Notes: generated from the letters alone by a model not told the origin. Shown: positions 34,155-43,505, numbered from the stretch's first letter. The stretch is DNA of 64,000 nt from Mucilaginibacter sp. 44-25 (GCA_001898335.1 MKTS01000015.1:62001-126000); one strand, 5' to 3'. Program-made: numbers and translations.

Positions 34155-34185
34155 AAAAGTCCCGGCTTGTTGGGCCGGGACTTTT
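34155..34185 (-). terminator. Attenuator terminator in the pheA leader
   Basis: On the minus strand AAAAGTCCCGGC pairs with GCCGGGACTTTT: 12 bp, 7-base loop, followed by a T-tract, ending 12 bp before the pheA ATG. Its distal arm AGCCGGGACT (34167-34158) is repeated exactly at 34229-34220 inside the leader peptide gene, so the upstream copy can pair with the proximal arm as antiterminator. Confidence 0.9.
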
Positions 34186-34217
34186 CAGTTTTTTCTTTTA
34201 TGTGTTTTTAGTACATA

Positions 34218-34283
34218 TCAGTCCCGGCTCTTACTGCTAAAGTAAAAGTAGAAACCCCAGAAATATGCACGTTGTGTATTCAT
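34218..34283 (-). CDS. Aromatic leader peptide of the pheA operon
   Basis: A 21-codon reading frame, ATG at 34283 to TGA at 34218. It contains YFWGFYFYF: four Phe, three Tyr and one Trp codons within nine residues (residues 7-15), then SSKSRD. The last codons (AGC CGG GAC TGA) overlap the antiterminator arm. Stalling at the aromatic codons would leave that arm free to pair with the terminator's proximal arm and let transcription enter pheA; translation to the stop would mask it and allow termination. This is the geometry of ribosome-mediated attenuation as known for the trp and phe leaders of enterobacteria. The mechanism is inferred from the sequence alone. Confidence 0.88.
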   Translation of the reverse strand: MNTQRAYFWGFYFYFSSKSRD

Positions 34284-34297
34284 TGTTTTGCTATGCC

Positions 34298-34328
34298 GTA
34301 AATGTACAAGTAAAAATTGTTTTGTCAA
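34298..34328 (-). promoter_or_regulatory. Promoter of the pheA leader/operon
   Basis: On the minus strand TTG(ACA) at 34328-34323 and TACATTTAC at 34306-34298 are separated so that 19 bases lie between TTG and TAC, close to the Bacteroidota pattern TTTG-N19-TAnnTTTG. Transcription would start about 10 bases before the leader ATG. Confidence 0.6.
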
Positions 34329-34557
34329 TAGATAATTTTATTTTTCTAAAAATTTATAGGTCGAACAAAATTAAATTCTGTCAAATTCGGTTTAACTTGT
34401 TTTGCCATCGGCTTTGGGAGATTGCTATCAACAAATTTACAAAGCCGCTGTTGTTCGACAATGATCATCACTGGATTTAGTAGGCCGATAAATAAAGAAC
34501 TATACGCGGCAATCTGTTAAAGCCTCTGATCGGTATATAACAATAAATAACAAGGTA

Positions 34558-35883
34558 ATGGTAAACGCTAAACCAAAAGATCTGGCCCTGCACGTGCTCG
34601 AAAAATTAAAGCATAGCAAATTATCGTTACCCATACCTCCAATGGTAATATTGGAGGAGCTTTTTGAAACCTTATTCTTTGCCAGCATGCGCACAGAAGA
34701 AAGCGACCTGATCAAGGTGACTGTTACGCTGATTGACCCCGAAAACCCCGACCCGCGCCCGCCCAGGGAAGTAGTGGCCGAGCGTTGGAGCGTTATCCGC
34801 TTTGATCAACACATGGAATTCACCATTAAAAACCTGGTAAAGCTTTCCAAGGCATCAGACCCTTCTACTACTTCGCTTGCTGTTTATTATAACCAGGAGG
34901 GCGGTTTGTATATATGGGGGATGATAGACCAGGCCATACATTACCAGAGTTTTTTAAATTATGAGTCGGAATCAGGCTCCGAGCAGCCGGGCTTATTTCA
35001 GGTACTGGTGAATGATATTGGTACGCTGGATGTATTGTTTGATTATGAGCTGCTCGCGAGGTTAAAGCAAAACGTATTAATACCGCGCTACCTGGACGTA
35101 TTTACCATAGGCCCGGTATCCAAAATATTAAAAGCTAACGCCGGCCATTTAAAGGAGGAGCTAAAGGAGTTTTTGAAAAGCGAACACCCGGAAGAAGATT
35201 TTGCCGACTGGGAAAGCTTTGCCGATGGGCTATGGATACAAACCTTGTCGCGCCTGTTACTGCGTGTACAAAATTACCATCATGGCGGGGGCATCCTCAT
35301 CACTGATAATGAAGAAGATATCGACATTAAATACAAGATATATTACGACAGGTTAAAGTTAGCGGTTAGCAAATATGCCAAAGAAAGCATTAACAACTAC
35401 CTGGCCGAATGGCTTATCGAAGACCACCTGGCGTCGGGCAAAAGATCTATCACTAAAGACTGGTACTTGGAGCAGTCGCGGTCGCTGTTCTCACGTGAGC
35501 AAATAGCCGACGAAATTAAGGGCTGCATCTCTTTTCTGGCTTCGCATACCTGCGTAGATGGCGTTTTACTGTTTGATGCGGATATGATATCAAAAGGTTT
35601 TGGCGCAGTACTAAAGGCTAAAAAGTCCCCAAGAAAAATATATATCTCACCTACGGCAACCGCCACACCAAAATCATTAGTACCTACAGACCCGTTGCAT
35701 TTTGGTGCCCGCCACCGCTCCATGATCAGTTATTGCTGGAACTACCCTGGCAGTTTAGGCCTGGTTATTTCACAGGATGGCGATATAAGGGCGTTCCATC
35801 GCATAGAGGATAAACTTATTATGTGGGAAAATATCAAAACCCAGCAGTTCCTCAAAAGCCGTAAGCTAAAGAAAAATAAGTAA
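34558..35883 (+). CDS. DACNV/DisA-type cyclic dinucleotide synthase candidate
   Basis: 441 residues. The C-terminal ~130 residues match a DisA_N-like diadenylate cyclase: VDGVLLFDADMISKGFGAVL (place of the DGA motif, here DGV) and FGARHRSMISYCWNYPGSLGLVISQDGDIRAFH (RHR motif, then the VSQDG strand). The N-terminal ~300 residues resemble the probable sensor region annotated as DACNV in Bacteroidota. It would make c-di-AMP or a related dinucleotide in response to an unknown signal. No transmembrane segment. Followed at 6 bp by a convergent permease gene. The Ala-to-Val change in DGA leaves activity to be tested. Confidence 0.7.
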   Translation: MVNAKPKDLALHVLEKLKHSKLSLPIPPMVILEELFETLFFASMRTEESDLIKVTVTLIDPENPDPRPPREVVAERWSVIRFDQHMEFTIKNLVKLSKASDPSTTSLAVYYNQEGGLYIWGMIDQAIHYQSFLNYESESGSEQPGLFQVLVNDIGTLDVLFDYELLARLKQNVLIPRYLDVFTIGPVSKILKANAGHLKEELKEFLKSEHPEEDFADWESFADGLWIQTLSRLLLRVQNYHHGGGILITDNEEDIDIKYKIYYDRLKLAVSKYAKESINNYLAEWLIEDHLASGKRSITKDWYLEQSRSLFSREQIADEIKGCISFLASHTCVDGVLLFDADMISKGFGAVLKAKKSPRKIYISPTATATPKSLVPTDPLHFGARHRSMISYCWNYPGSLGLVISQDGDIRAFHRIEDKLIMWENIKTQQFLKSRKLKKNK

Positions 35884-35889
35884 CCCTGG

Positions 35890-37146
35890 TTAGATGCTGA
35901 TGTAAGGCAACAAGAGTAATACGGCTATTAACGGTACAAGCATTACCACCGCGCCTATTTTTAAAAAATCTATCGCGCTTACATTAATGCCTTCTCTGCG
36001 AAGCGCGTTTAGCCACAATATGGTAGCTAATGAGCCCGTAACCGAAAGGTTTGGCCCCAGATCGATACCGATAAGGATGGCCTTGCGCACCAGGTCGGGC
36101 ATGGATGCGGCCTGAGATATTTCGCAGGCTATGAGCCCTGCGGGCAAGTTATTCATGAGGTTGCATAAAATTGCCAGCCCGCCGCCCGCTATCATTGAAG
36201 TACTTCGCGCGTTATGGCTTGCGGCAGCTGCTAATTTTGCAGCAAGGTGTTGCGTAACGCCGGTTTGTGTAAGCGCTTCAACAATTACGAAAAGCCCTGC
36301 TACCAGCAGTAAAACGCCCCATGATACCTGGCTTATAGGTTTGATGACAGACTTTTTGGCAACCGCGCCGATAATTAACGTACAAAGTAAACCCGTAATA
36401 AAGGTTGGCCACCCGAGGTCGATACCCAGTGCAGAACATGCCAACAATACCGCCACTGTAGCGATAATGCTGTATAGGGCCAGTTTACCTGTTTTGCTTA
36501 AAGGCTGGTGTTCCACATCGGTGCTGAAGCTTTCCTTCAGCGCGTTTTTCTGTGTGGTTTTCAGCGCCCAATAGGTGAGTACAATTACTAAAACAGAGGG
36601 TAAAAGGAACTGACCCAGCCAATGCCCGAGCGAGGGTAATTGCTTTTGATAGATCACCAGGTTTGCGGGGTTGGATATTGGCAGCAGGAACGATGCCGCA
36701 TTAGCAATAAACGCGCAGATAAGTAAATACGGGAGATTGTTCTTAACGCCTGAGGCCCTGGTAGCGGCAATTACCGCAGGGGTTAAAACCACGGCGGTGG
36801 CATCATTAGAAAGCAGCGCCGTTACTACTACACCTGCCAGGAAAACCAGCAGAAAAAGTTTGGATGCCGAACCTGATGAAGCCCTTACCGTATGCCCGGC
36901 TACCCAGTCAAAAAGTTTTTCTTCCCTGGCCGATTCTGAAAGCAGCATCATGCCTGCCAGGAAAAGGTAAACATCTGTGCCTTTGGCTACGCCGCCGGTA
37001 AATGTTTTAATGTTGATGAGCCCGAATACAAGTAATAGTATGGCGCCGCCCAGGGCCCAAACGGCTTCAGGTAATTTGAATGGTCTGATGATAACGCCTG
37101 CAATGGCCAGTAGGGAAATAGCCCAGATGATATAGTTATTGCTCAT
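35890..37146 (-). CDS. ArsB/NhaD-family anion permease
   Basis: Start at 37146 (MSNNYIIWAISLL), 2 bp after the MFS gene's stop; an in-frame start 27 bp earlier overlaps that gene. About 418 residues and ~11 hydrophobic segments of the ion-transporter superfamily: LFLAGMMLLSESAREEKLFDWVA, LLSNDATAVVLTPAV, FLLPISNPANLVIY, and LGPNLSVTGSLATILWL. These motifs fit arsenite/antimonite permeases and related anion carriers. No arsR, arsC or other ars gene is nearby, so arsenite as substrate is only a guess. Confidence 0.78.
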   Translation of the reverse strand: MSNNYIIWAISLLAIAGVIIRPFKLPEAVWALGGAILLLVFGLINIKTFTGGVAKGTDVYLFLAGMMLLSESAREEKLFDWVAGHTVRASSGSASKLFLLVFLAGVVVTALLSNDATAVVLTPAVIAATRASGVKNNLPYLLICAFIANAASFLLPISNPANLVIYQKQLPSLGHWLGQFLLPSVLVIVLTYWALKTTQKNALKESFSTDVEHQPLSKTGKLALYSIIATVAVLLACSALGIDLGWPTFITGLLCTLIIGAVAKKSVIKPISQVSWGVLLLVAGLFVIVEALTQTGVTQHLAAKLAAAASHNARSTSMIAGGGLAILCNLMNNLPAGLIACEISQAASMPDLVRKAILIGIDLGPNLSVTGSLATILWLNALRREGINVSAIDFLKIGAVVMLVPLIAVLLLLPYISI

Positions 37147-37148
37147 GA

Positions 37149-38396
37149 TCAGTGTTTGTGGCCGTGGTCGCAAACGTTGCGAAGTGTTTTACTGTAATAA
37201 ACCCAGATAAATATAGAGATAACCGCGAAACTGCCTAACACCATAAATGCAGGTTTAAACCCCATGCTTTGTGCCAGCCATCCGCCAATGGCGGGGCTTA
37301 ATGCCGCGCCCACACCCTGCACGGTCATTACCGCGCCCTGGCCAACGTTAATACGGCCGGTACCATTGAGTATGTGCGCTACAAGGGCAGGTACAGCTAC
37401 ACTTTGCAGGCCCGCGCCAATGCCGTCAAGCGCCTGTACCGGGTACAAGCCTATATGATAATTTAAACTGGCCGCCACCAAGCCGCGTATGGGTAATGAC
37501 AGGAATGAGAGCAACATTACCAACCAGTAGCCGCTCTTATCTGCCGAGCGCATAGCTACTATAGAAGCGCCTATCATCACCAGTTGTGCTATTACAATGG
37601 TCATGGCTACAAACATAGACGCGTTACTATTGCCTTGGCTTGCCGCGCCAAGGCCATACATCGGCAGCATAGCGCCATTGCCCAAATGAAAGCAAGCGAG
37701 CGCTCCTGCCAGCATTAACAATGGTTTGCATTCTAAAAGTTCTTTATAGCTGCTGGTATCGTTAGCGTCGTCTTTTCCCGCCTTCATGCCGCGGGCAGCC
37801 CTGTCATCAATGGCCGAGGCAGGTATGGTGCTCACCAGAATAATAGAGATAACACCAAACGCCGCTGATAAATAAAAAATAGCGTGCATGCCGTATACCA
37901 TACCCAAATATCCTGACAGTCCCGCCCCAACCATATTGCCGGCGTGGTTCCAGGCCTGGTTACGCCCGTTTTGCCGGTTAAAGCCCTTTTGTTTTACTAA
38001 ACCCAGGGTAATGGCCATTACGGCGGGCACTATAGCGGCACCAGCTATGGCTGTTGCTACTTGTGACAGGCCTACGATCCAAAAATTTTGCGATAGCAAT
38101 ATCACGGCTGAGGCCAGTACTGTGCACACGCCGGGGATAATTACATATAATTTTTTTCGCTTGGTTTGGTCAATAAGTGCGCCGGCAGGTATAGTTACCA
38201 ATACACCTGCAACGCCGCCAAGCGTCATCACGGTGCCAATGGCGCCGCTTTTCCATTGGTGGGCCAGCAGGAAGATACCCAGGAAGGGGCCGATGCCCGC
38301 CTGCATATCCGCCATGAAAAAATTGAGCGCTTCAAGGGCGGCTCTAAACCCGGTTGGTTTGGTGTGATGTGCTGCAGGAACGGATAAATGTGGCAT
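37149..38396 (-). CDS. MFS transporter, cotranscribed with the ArsB-like permease
   Basis: 415 residues, 12 predicted membrane segments, with the motif A-like loop IPAGALIDQTKRKKLYVI and a second-half repeat NVGQGAVMTVQGVGAALSPAIGGWLAQSMGF. Two bases separate it from the permease gene, so they form an operon. Substrate unknown; together the two could handle an inorganic anion or its conjugate. Similar MFS-permease pairs are seen in Bacteroidota, but I cannot name the ligand. Confidence 0.78.
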   Translation of the reverse strand: MPHLSVPAAHHTKPTGFRAALEALNFFMADMQAGIGPFLGIFLLAHQWKSGAIGTVMTLGGVAGVLVTIPAGALIDQTKRKKLYVIIPGVCTVLASAVILLSQNFWIVGLSQVATAIAGAAIVPAVMAITLGLVKQKGFNRQNGRNQAWNHAGNMVGAGLSGYLGMVYGMHAIFYLSAAFGVISIILVSTIPASAIDDRAARGMKAGKDDANDTSSYKELLECKPLLMLAGALACFHLGNGAMLPMYGLGAASQGNSNASMFVAMTIVIAQLVMIGASIVAMRSADKSGYWLVMLLSFLSLPIRGLVAASLNYHIGLYPVQALDGIGAGLQSVAVPALVAHILNGTGRINVGQGAVMTVQGVGAALSPAIGGWLAQSMGFKPAFMVLGSFAVISIFIWVYYSKTLRNVCDHGHKH

Positions 38397-38598
38397 ATGG
38401 CATAATCTGCTGTCAATAATCGCATTGTAACAAAAAGGTTGCCGTTATTTATAATAGAGCATTTAGCTATAAATTCTAATGTTGATAAATTATATGAGCT
38501 ATAGCGTTTAATGATGGGTTGTTGGCATTTCTTACTTTAGCAAGTAACCGTATGCATTACCTTTATGCCCTTGTTAACTAATACGCTATCATTGGGGC

Positions 38599-40848
38599 AT
38601 GAGAACACTTCTACTGCTATTATTTTTCTTTATTTTATTTAAATCATCTCATGCGCAAACCTCAGGTTTATCGGGCCGGGTGTTGGATAGCGCAACACAC
38701 ATAGCTATCGCTAACGTAACGGTAAAGCTGGATAATGGGCATACCGATATTACTAATGACGATGGCAAGTTCTATTTTAAAAGTATATCCGGTCAAAATC
38801 TTACTATAACGGCAATTGGATACCGTAAGGAGGTTATCCGGCTATCAGCATACAGCAATGGGCAAGCTATTAACCTTGTACCACAGCAAACCCAATTACA
38901 AGATGTGGTTATTACATCAAACAACCTTAACCCATACAAGGCTATAAGCGAAACTGATATTAAGTTAAGAGGTGTCTCAAACTCGCAGGAAGTATTACGT
39001 ATTGTACCCGGTTTATTCATAGGGCAGCACCAGGGTGGCGGTAAAGCAGAGCAGATCTTCCTGAGAGGTTTTGATAACGATCATGGTACGGATATTAATA
39101 TGAGTGTAGATGGTATGCCTATTAATATGGTATCGCAGGCACATGGGCAGGGGTATGCAGACAGCCATTTTATTATACCGGAAACTATTGAACGCACCAC
39201 CTATAAAAAAGGGATGTACGATGCCGAAAAAGGTGACCTGGCAGTAACCGGTTGGGTGGATTTTAAAACAGCCGACGCGATACCCGGGAACCTGGTAAAG
39301 ATAGACGCCGGACAGTTTGATACTTATCGGGCACTTGCTATGGTTAATCTATTGGGTAACGCAAGGGAAAAAAATCAATCGTGGTATGCAGCGTCTGAAT
39401 ATCGTTTTAGTAATAGTTATTTTGATAACCCACAGCATTTTAACCGCTTTAACTTCTTTACAAAATACCACGGCACGTTAGGCGCTCATAACATCCTTTC
39501 GGTTTCAGCCTCATCAATGTACAGTAAATGGAAAGCCTCGGGGCAGATTCCTGAAAGCGCTGTAGACCAAGGTATCATAGGTTTTTATGGCGCTTTGGAT
39601 CCCAATGAAGGTGGAGTAACCTCGCGAACCAATATTAACGCGCAATTAATAACCACCCTGGATAATAATGATATTTTAAAAAACCAGTTGTATTACTCGC
39701 GCTATAAATTTGACCTGCATACTAATTTTACCTTTTACCTGGTTGATACCATTAATGGTGATGAAATAAGACAACGCGAAGCACGAAACCTGTTTGGTTA
39801 CAACGGAAGTTACGTAGCCGAGCGTTATTTAGGCAACATTAGGTTAACTTCTGAATGGGGTGTTAACGCACGCCTTGATGCTACCCGTGGGTCGGAATTA
39901 TCACATACCATTAACAATTTTACCTTGCTTGATGCCATCAAACTGGGTGATATTACAGAAACCGGCGCCGGTGCTTACTTTAGCGAAACATTTCATTTCT
40001 CTCCACGCTTTACTATCAACGCGGGTTTACGATTCGATCAGTTCTATTATCGTTATCATAATCTTTTGCCGGGAGATAGTACGTTAAATGGCGCAGGGGT
40101 TTATCATGCGGCTAATCATGCTTTTAGCCCAAAACTCAACTTTTATTACCAGGCGAACGATAAAGCGCAACTGTATCTTTTTATGGGTAAAGGCTTCCAT
40201 TCAAATGATGCCCGGGTAGTGGTAGCAGAAAAAGGATGGCAAACTTTACCTGCCGCATACGGGGCAGATGTGGGTACGGTAATTAAACCCTCGAAAAATC
40301 TGTTGCTGAATGCCGCTGTTTGGTATAGCTATCTGCAAAAGGAATATGTATATGCAGGCGATGGCGGTACGGTAGATTTTAGCGGCCGTACCAGGCGTTT
40401 GGGGTTCGATCTGTCCGCACGTTATCAGCCTGTGGCCCCTATATATTTTGATATGGACCTAAATTACGCACATGGCCGCGCTATTGACGACCCCGCCGGC
40501 CAAAACTATATACCACTGGCCCCGGTATGGAGCAGCACGGGTGGTATCACTTACATCTTCAGGGATGGTTTTAATGGAAGCCTACGCTACCGTTGGCTGG
40601 GCAACAGGCCTGCTAACGAAGAACATAGCCTAACTGCCGCAGGCTACTTTGTTAACGACCTTGTTTTAAATTACACCAAAAAGCGTTATGAAGTTGGCCT
40701 CACCATTAATAACTTATTTAACGTGAAATGGAAAGAAACACAGTTTGAAACCCTAACGCGTTTGAAAGGCGAACAACCTGTTAATAATATCGCGTTTACA
40801 GCCGGTACCAGGTTTTTCGCTATTGGGCATGTGGCATATAATTTTTAG
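38599..40848 (+). CDS. TonB-dependent outer-membrane receptor
   Basis: 749 residues. Signal peptide (LLLLFFFILFKSSHAQ), a carboxypeptidase-regulatory-like beta-sandwich (SGRVLDSATHIAIANVTVKLD..., residues ~22-100), a plug domain (~110-230: LRIVPGLFIGQHQGGGKAEQIFLRG, IERTTYKKG) and a ~500-residue barrel ending in F after HVAYNF. It imports a ligand across the outer membrane using TonB energy. The ligand is unknown. It is a solitary gene followed by a strong terminator and not paired with a SusD, so a metal complex or vitamin rather than a glycan is more likely. Confidence 0.85.
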   Translation: MRTLLLLLFFFILFKSSHAQTSGLSGRVLDSATHIAIANVTVKLDNGHTDITNDDGKFYFKSISGQNLTITAIGYRKEVIRLSAYSNGQAINLVPQQTQLQDVVITSNNLNPYKAISETDIKLRGVSNSQEVLRIVPGLFIGQHQGGGKAEQIFLRGFDNDHGTDINMSVDGMPINMVSQAHGQGYADSHFIIPETIERTTYKKGMYDAEKGDLAVTGWVDFKTADAIPGNLVKIDAGQFDTYRALAMVNLLGNAREKNQSWYAASEYRFSNSYFDNPQHFNRFNFFTKYHGTLGAHNILSVSASSMYSKWKASGQIPESAVDQGIIGFYGALDPNEGGVTSRTNINAQLITTLDNNDILKNQLYYSRYKFDLHTNFTFYLVDTINGDEIRQREARNLFGYNGSYVAERYLGNIRLTSEWGVNARLDATRGSELSHTINNFTLLDAIKLGDITETGAGAYFSETFHFSPRFTINAGLRFDQFYYRYHNLLPGDSTLNGAGVYHAANHAFSPKLNFYYQANDKAQLYLFMGKGFHSNDARVVVAEKGWQTLPAAYGADVGTVIKPSKNLLLNAAVWYSYLQKEYVYAGDGGTVDFSGRTRRLGFDLSARYQPVAPIYFDMDLNYAHGRAIDDPAGQNYIPLAPVWSSTGGITYIFRDGFNGSLRYRWLGNRPANEEHSLTAAGYFVNDLVLNYTKKRYEVGLTINNLFNVKWKETQFETLTRLKGEQPVNNIAFTAGTRFFAIGHVAYNF

Positions 40849-40875
40849 TTTCCATGATTATAAATTCATCTAAAT

Positions 40876-40907
40876 AAAAATGCCGGGCTATGCAGCCCGG
40901 CATTTTT
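40876..40907. terminator. Bidirectional terminator between TonB receptor and fasciclin genes
   Basis: AAAAATGCCGGGCT / AGCCCGGCATTTTT, 14 bp perfect, loop ATGC, T-tracts both ways, between convergent genes. Confidence 0.93.
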
Positions 40908-40934
40908 ATTATGCCAATAACTTAGGTTGGTATG

Positions 40935-41870
40935 TTATGGTAGTAAAACCTGGTCAATTACGTGTACTACGCCATTGGTAGCAATTACATCAGCCGCGGT
41001 AATGTTGGCAGCGGTTGAGTTTTTATTGCCTTTTACTTTAGCGCCGCCTGATATTGAAATGGTTACTTTACCACCATTTAAGGTTTGTGGCATGGCGCCA
41101 TCAGTAAGGTCAGTAGAAAGTATGCGGCCCGCTATTACGTGGTAAGTTAAAATATTCGCCAATGTGTTAGGGTCGGCAGTTTGGATGGCATTAATGCTTG
41201 CAAAACCAGCTGCCTGGAAAGCGGCGTTGGTAGGTGCAAAAACGGTGTATGGGCCATTGCCAGACAATACCTGCGCTACATTGGTGTTACCCACGCTGGC
41301 ACGTACCACAGCGGCAACTAAAAATGTTAAGTTGGCATTAGCCTGGGCGGTAGTTACCAGGTTGCCTGGTGGCGGCATCAGTACTTTGTTGATGATGTGT
41401 ACTACACCGTTGTTGGCACGAATATCAGCCTGTTTAACTACGGCACCATTAACAAAAATGCCATTTGAGTTCCTGGTAACGTAAGCCTTTGCCTGGAAAG
41501 CGGTATTAATTTCGGTAGTACCTGTAGTAATGCTGCCTGAGTCATATACCTGGCCGCTTACGTGATAAAGCAGGATATTTTTTAGGGTTGCAACAGGTAC
41601 AGCGTTAATTTTATCTTCGCTGCCAAGGCCTGCTGCCGCGAAGGCATCGTTATCCGGCGCGAAAACGGTAAATGTGCCGCTGCCTGATAAAGTTTCAACT
41701 AAACCTGCACGTACCACAGCCGCTTTTAACAGCGATAAATTAGCATTTGATGATACTAATACAGCGATAGACTGGTTAGAAGAAGTCATGTTGTCGTTCT
41801 TCTTACTGCAACCGGTAATAATTGATAGCATGCAAATCGCTATCATTCCAAATATTTTTTTCGTTTTCAT
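40935..41870 (-). CDS. Fasciclin (FAS1) repeat lipoprotein
   Basis: Start taken at 41870 (MKTKKIFGMIAICMLSIITGCSKK); the frame extends 24 bp upstream. The signal ends in lipobox IITGC, so it is a lipoprotein. About 311 residues: two FAS1 domains (~40-170 and ~175-310), each with the TVFAPDNDAFAAAGL / TVFAPTNAAFQAAGF strand, an ILLYHVSG / ILTYHVIAG H-box and a closing GVVHIINKVLMP / GVVHVIDQVLLP. FAS1 domains mediate cell-surface adhesion. Transcribed towards the TonB receptor, with a shared terminator. Confidence 0.92.
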   Translation of the reverse strand: MKTKKIFGMIAICMLSIITGCSKKNDNMTSSNQSIAVLVSSNANLSLLKAAVVRAGLVETLSGSGTFTVFAPDNDAFAAAGLGSEDKINAVPVATLKNILLYHVSGQVYDSGSITTGTTEINTAFQAKAYVTRNSNGIFVNGAVVKQADIRANNGVVHIINKVLMPPPGNLVTTAQANANLTFLVAAVVRASVGNTNVAQVLSGNGPYTVFAPTNAAFQAAGFASINAIQTADPNTLANILTYHVIAGRILSTDLTDGAMPQTLNGGKVTISISGGAKVKGNKNSTAANITAADVIATNGVVHVIDQVLLP

Positions 41871-42018
41871 AAATAATTGTTTTTGTATCAGCATATTATG
41901 TTTTTTAAGTTCTATAACATTCGTTATAAAAAACTTGTTTTACTTCTCACGAAAAATTGGAAAGATGCGTATTTGCCCGCTTGCAGGTATCAGCAACCAA
42001 TCGTACGGTATCCACCTT

Positions 42019-42084
42019 ATAAGGATATGCTACTATTTACATAAGGATATGCTACTATTTACATAAAGAGATGCTACTATTTAC
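42019..42084. repeat. Three tandem copies of a 22-bp repeat
   Basis: ATAAGGATATGCTACTATTTAC occurs at 42019-42040 and 42041-42062, and with two base changes at 42063-42084. It lies upstream of the fasciclin gene and just beyond the GH76 stop. Equal 22-bp spacing (about two helical turns) would suit a phased operator or a slippage-prone microsatellite. Confidence 0.85.
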
Positions 42085-42119
42085 CCTTACACGATGAACC
42101 CCGGAAAAATAAATTGCAG

Positions 42120-43505
42120 TTATAATTGATTGATAAGGGCGCCAAAGGCATCCAAACCGATGGACTGGCACACACCGAATTTTTGCTGCTCATTCATTGC
42201 CTGTATCTGCCATTTCATGGCAGGGTCGCCTAAGCCGGTTAATTTCCGGTATTGCTGCGCATACAATTCGTCGCTTTCATTGGAGGTAAATTCCGGTGAG
42301 AACTGGTTAGTGACAACATCTTGTGTATGCCAGATAGCAGCAGCGGTAGCTGTAATACACTTTTTAAAGTTAACGCCGCCCGCCTTGTTACCAAGCTGGC
42401 CCATATAACGCATTAATATACCACGGCCGGCTAAATAATCGTTTCCAAACTCGGGCCCGAAATTAGCTTTAAAAGGGGCTTCTCTAATAATGTTATCTGT
42501 ATTGCCAATTAATCCCAGGTTTACACCTTTCGCAAGGCTTTTGATATAATGGTTAATGCTGTTTTCAAATACTGCTGAATTAAAACCGGTATCAGCATGG
42601 TTGCGCATTATCCATGCGGCAATATCGTTTTTTATGTTTAACAGCTCCGTTAACGCCGCCATTAACATACCCTGGTCGCCGGTCCACAGCCAGCCTTTTT
42701 CCCATGTTGGGTGGGTGGTATTTTTATAGTCCGACCCATCGAAAAATGCGGTAGGCCTTTCCATCACCAAAACAGCATCATTACCTAATTGTTGAAGGTA
42801 ACCATAACCAGTAAGTTTAAACCAGCTATCAAACCAAAGCCATTGGTGGTAAGCCATCTCCAGATATTGTTCATTGCCGGTTTGCTTTTCGGTAGATAGC
42901 AAGCGATAGATACGGCATGATAATAAGAAGAACAGTACATTGGTCACCGTGTTTTTTACGCCTTTGTCCTGCCCGTCAGCATCGCCGTTCCGGCAGCCAT
43001 GCGGTACCGGTTTAGCCGTGTCAGAAAAATCGTAAGCGTGTTCTTTTTCCTGCTGCCAGCATAATTCAATACTCAGTTTGGTGTATTTATCGGCCAGTAC
43101 CTCGTTTCCTGATCTTAACAGGTGTTTGCGTGCGTTAATGGCCATTAAACCCCACCAGCCAAAATCATCAGCCCACATTTTACCGGCATCAAACGATTTG
43201 AAGTAACGGTAATTTTCTTCCAGCATGCTGTCAATACTTTTTAAAACAGCTATTACGTCTTTATCAGCCGGCCATTTTTTATGCAAAGCGTCGGCAAATA
43301 CGAGGCATGCATCAAAGGTATTACCTCTTTTCCAGAAGTCGTTAAAGTTCCATACCTGCTCAAACCTTTTAAAGGCGGCTATGCATTGCTTTTTTACAGC
43401 GTTGGGGTGTAGCTGGTTAACATCAGTAATTAAACCCCAATCTTTTTGCCGCGGTAAAATCAAAGCGGCCAGCGAGGTTAGCCGGGTAAACTCTCTTCTG
43501 TTCAT
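42120..43505 (-). CDS. GH76-like glycoside hydrolase (alpha-mannanase family)
   Basis: 461 residues with a Tat-like signal, NRREFTRLTSLAALIL. The body looks like a six-hairpin alpha-toroid: KRFEQVWNFNDFWKRGNTFDACL, WADDFGWWGLMAIN with the Asp-Asp pair used as catalytic acids in GH76, KNTVTNVLFFLLSCRIYRLL, and WTGDQGMLMAAL. GH76 enzymes cleave alpha-1,6-mannan. Placement in GH76 is from motifs only and related toroid families are possible. It follows two YeeE/YedE genes on the same strand (36-bp gap). Confidence 0.65.
   Translation of the reverse strand: MNRREFTRLTSLAALILPRQKDWGLITDVNQLHPNAVKKQCIAAFKRFEQVWNFNDFWKRGNTFDACLVFADALHKKWPADKDVIAVLKSIDSMLEENYRYFKSFDAGKMWADDFGWWGLMAINARKHLLRSGNEVLADKYTKLSIELCWQQEKEHAYDFSDTAKPVPHGCRNGDADGQDKGVKNTVTNVLFFLLSCRIYRLLSTEKQTGNEQYLEMAYHQWLWFDSWFKLTGYGYLQQLGNDAVLVMERPTAFFDGSDYKNTTHPTWEKGWLWTGDQGMLMAALTELLNIKNDIAAWIMRNHADTGFNSAVFENSINHYIKSLAKGVNLGLIGNTDNIIREAPFKANFGPEFGNDYLAGRGILMRYMGQLGNKAGGVNFKKCITATAAAIWHTQDVVTNQFSPEFTSNESDELYAQQYRKLTGLGDPAMKWQIQAMNEQQKFGVCQSIGLDAFGALINQL

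Noticed and set aside
42019..42084. CRISPR-like repeat
   Set aside because: Copies are directly adjacent with no spacers and only three units.
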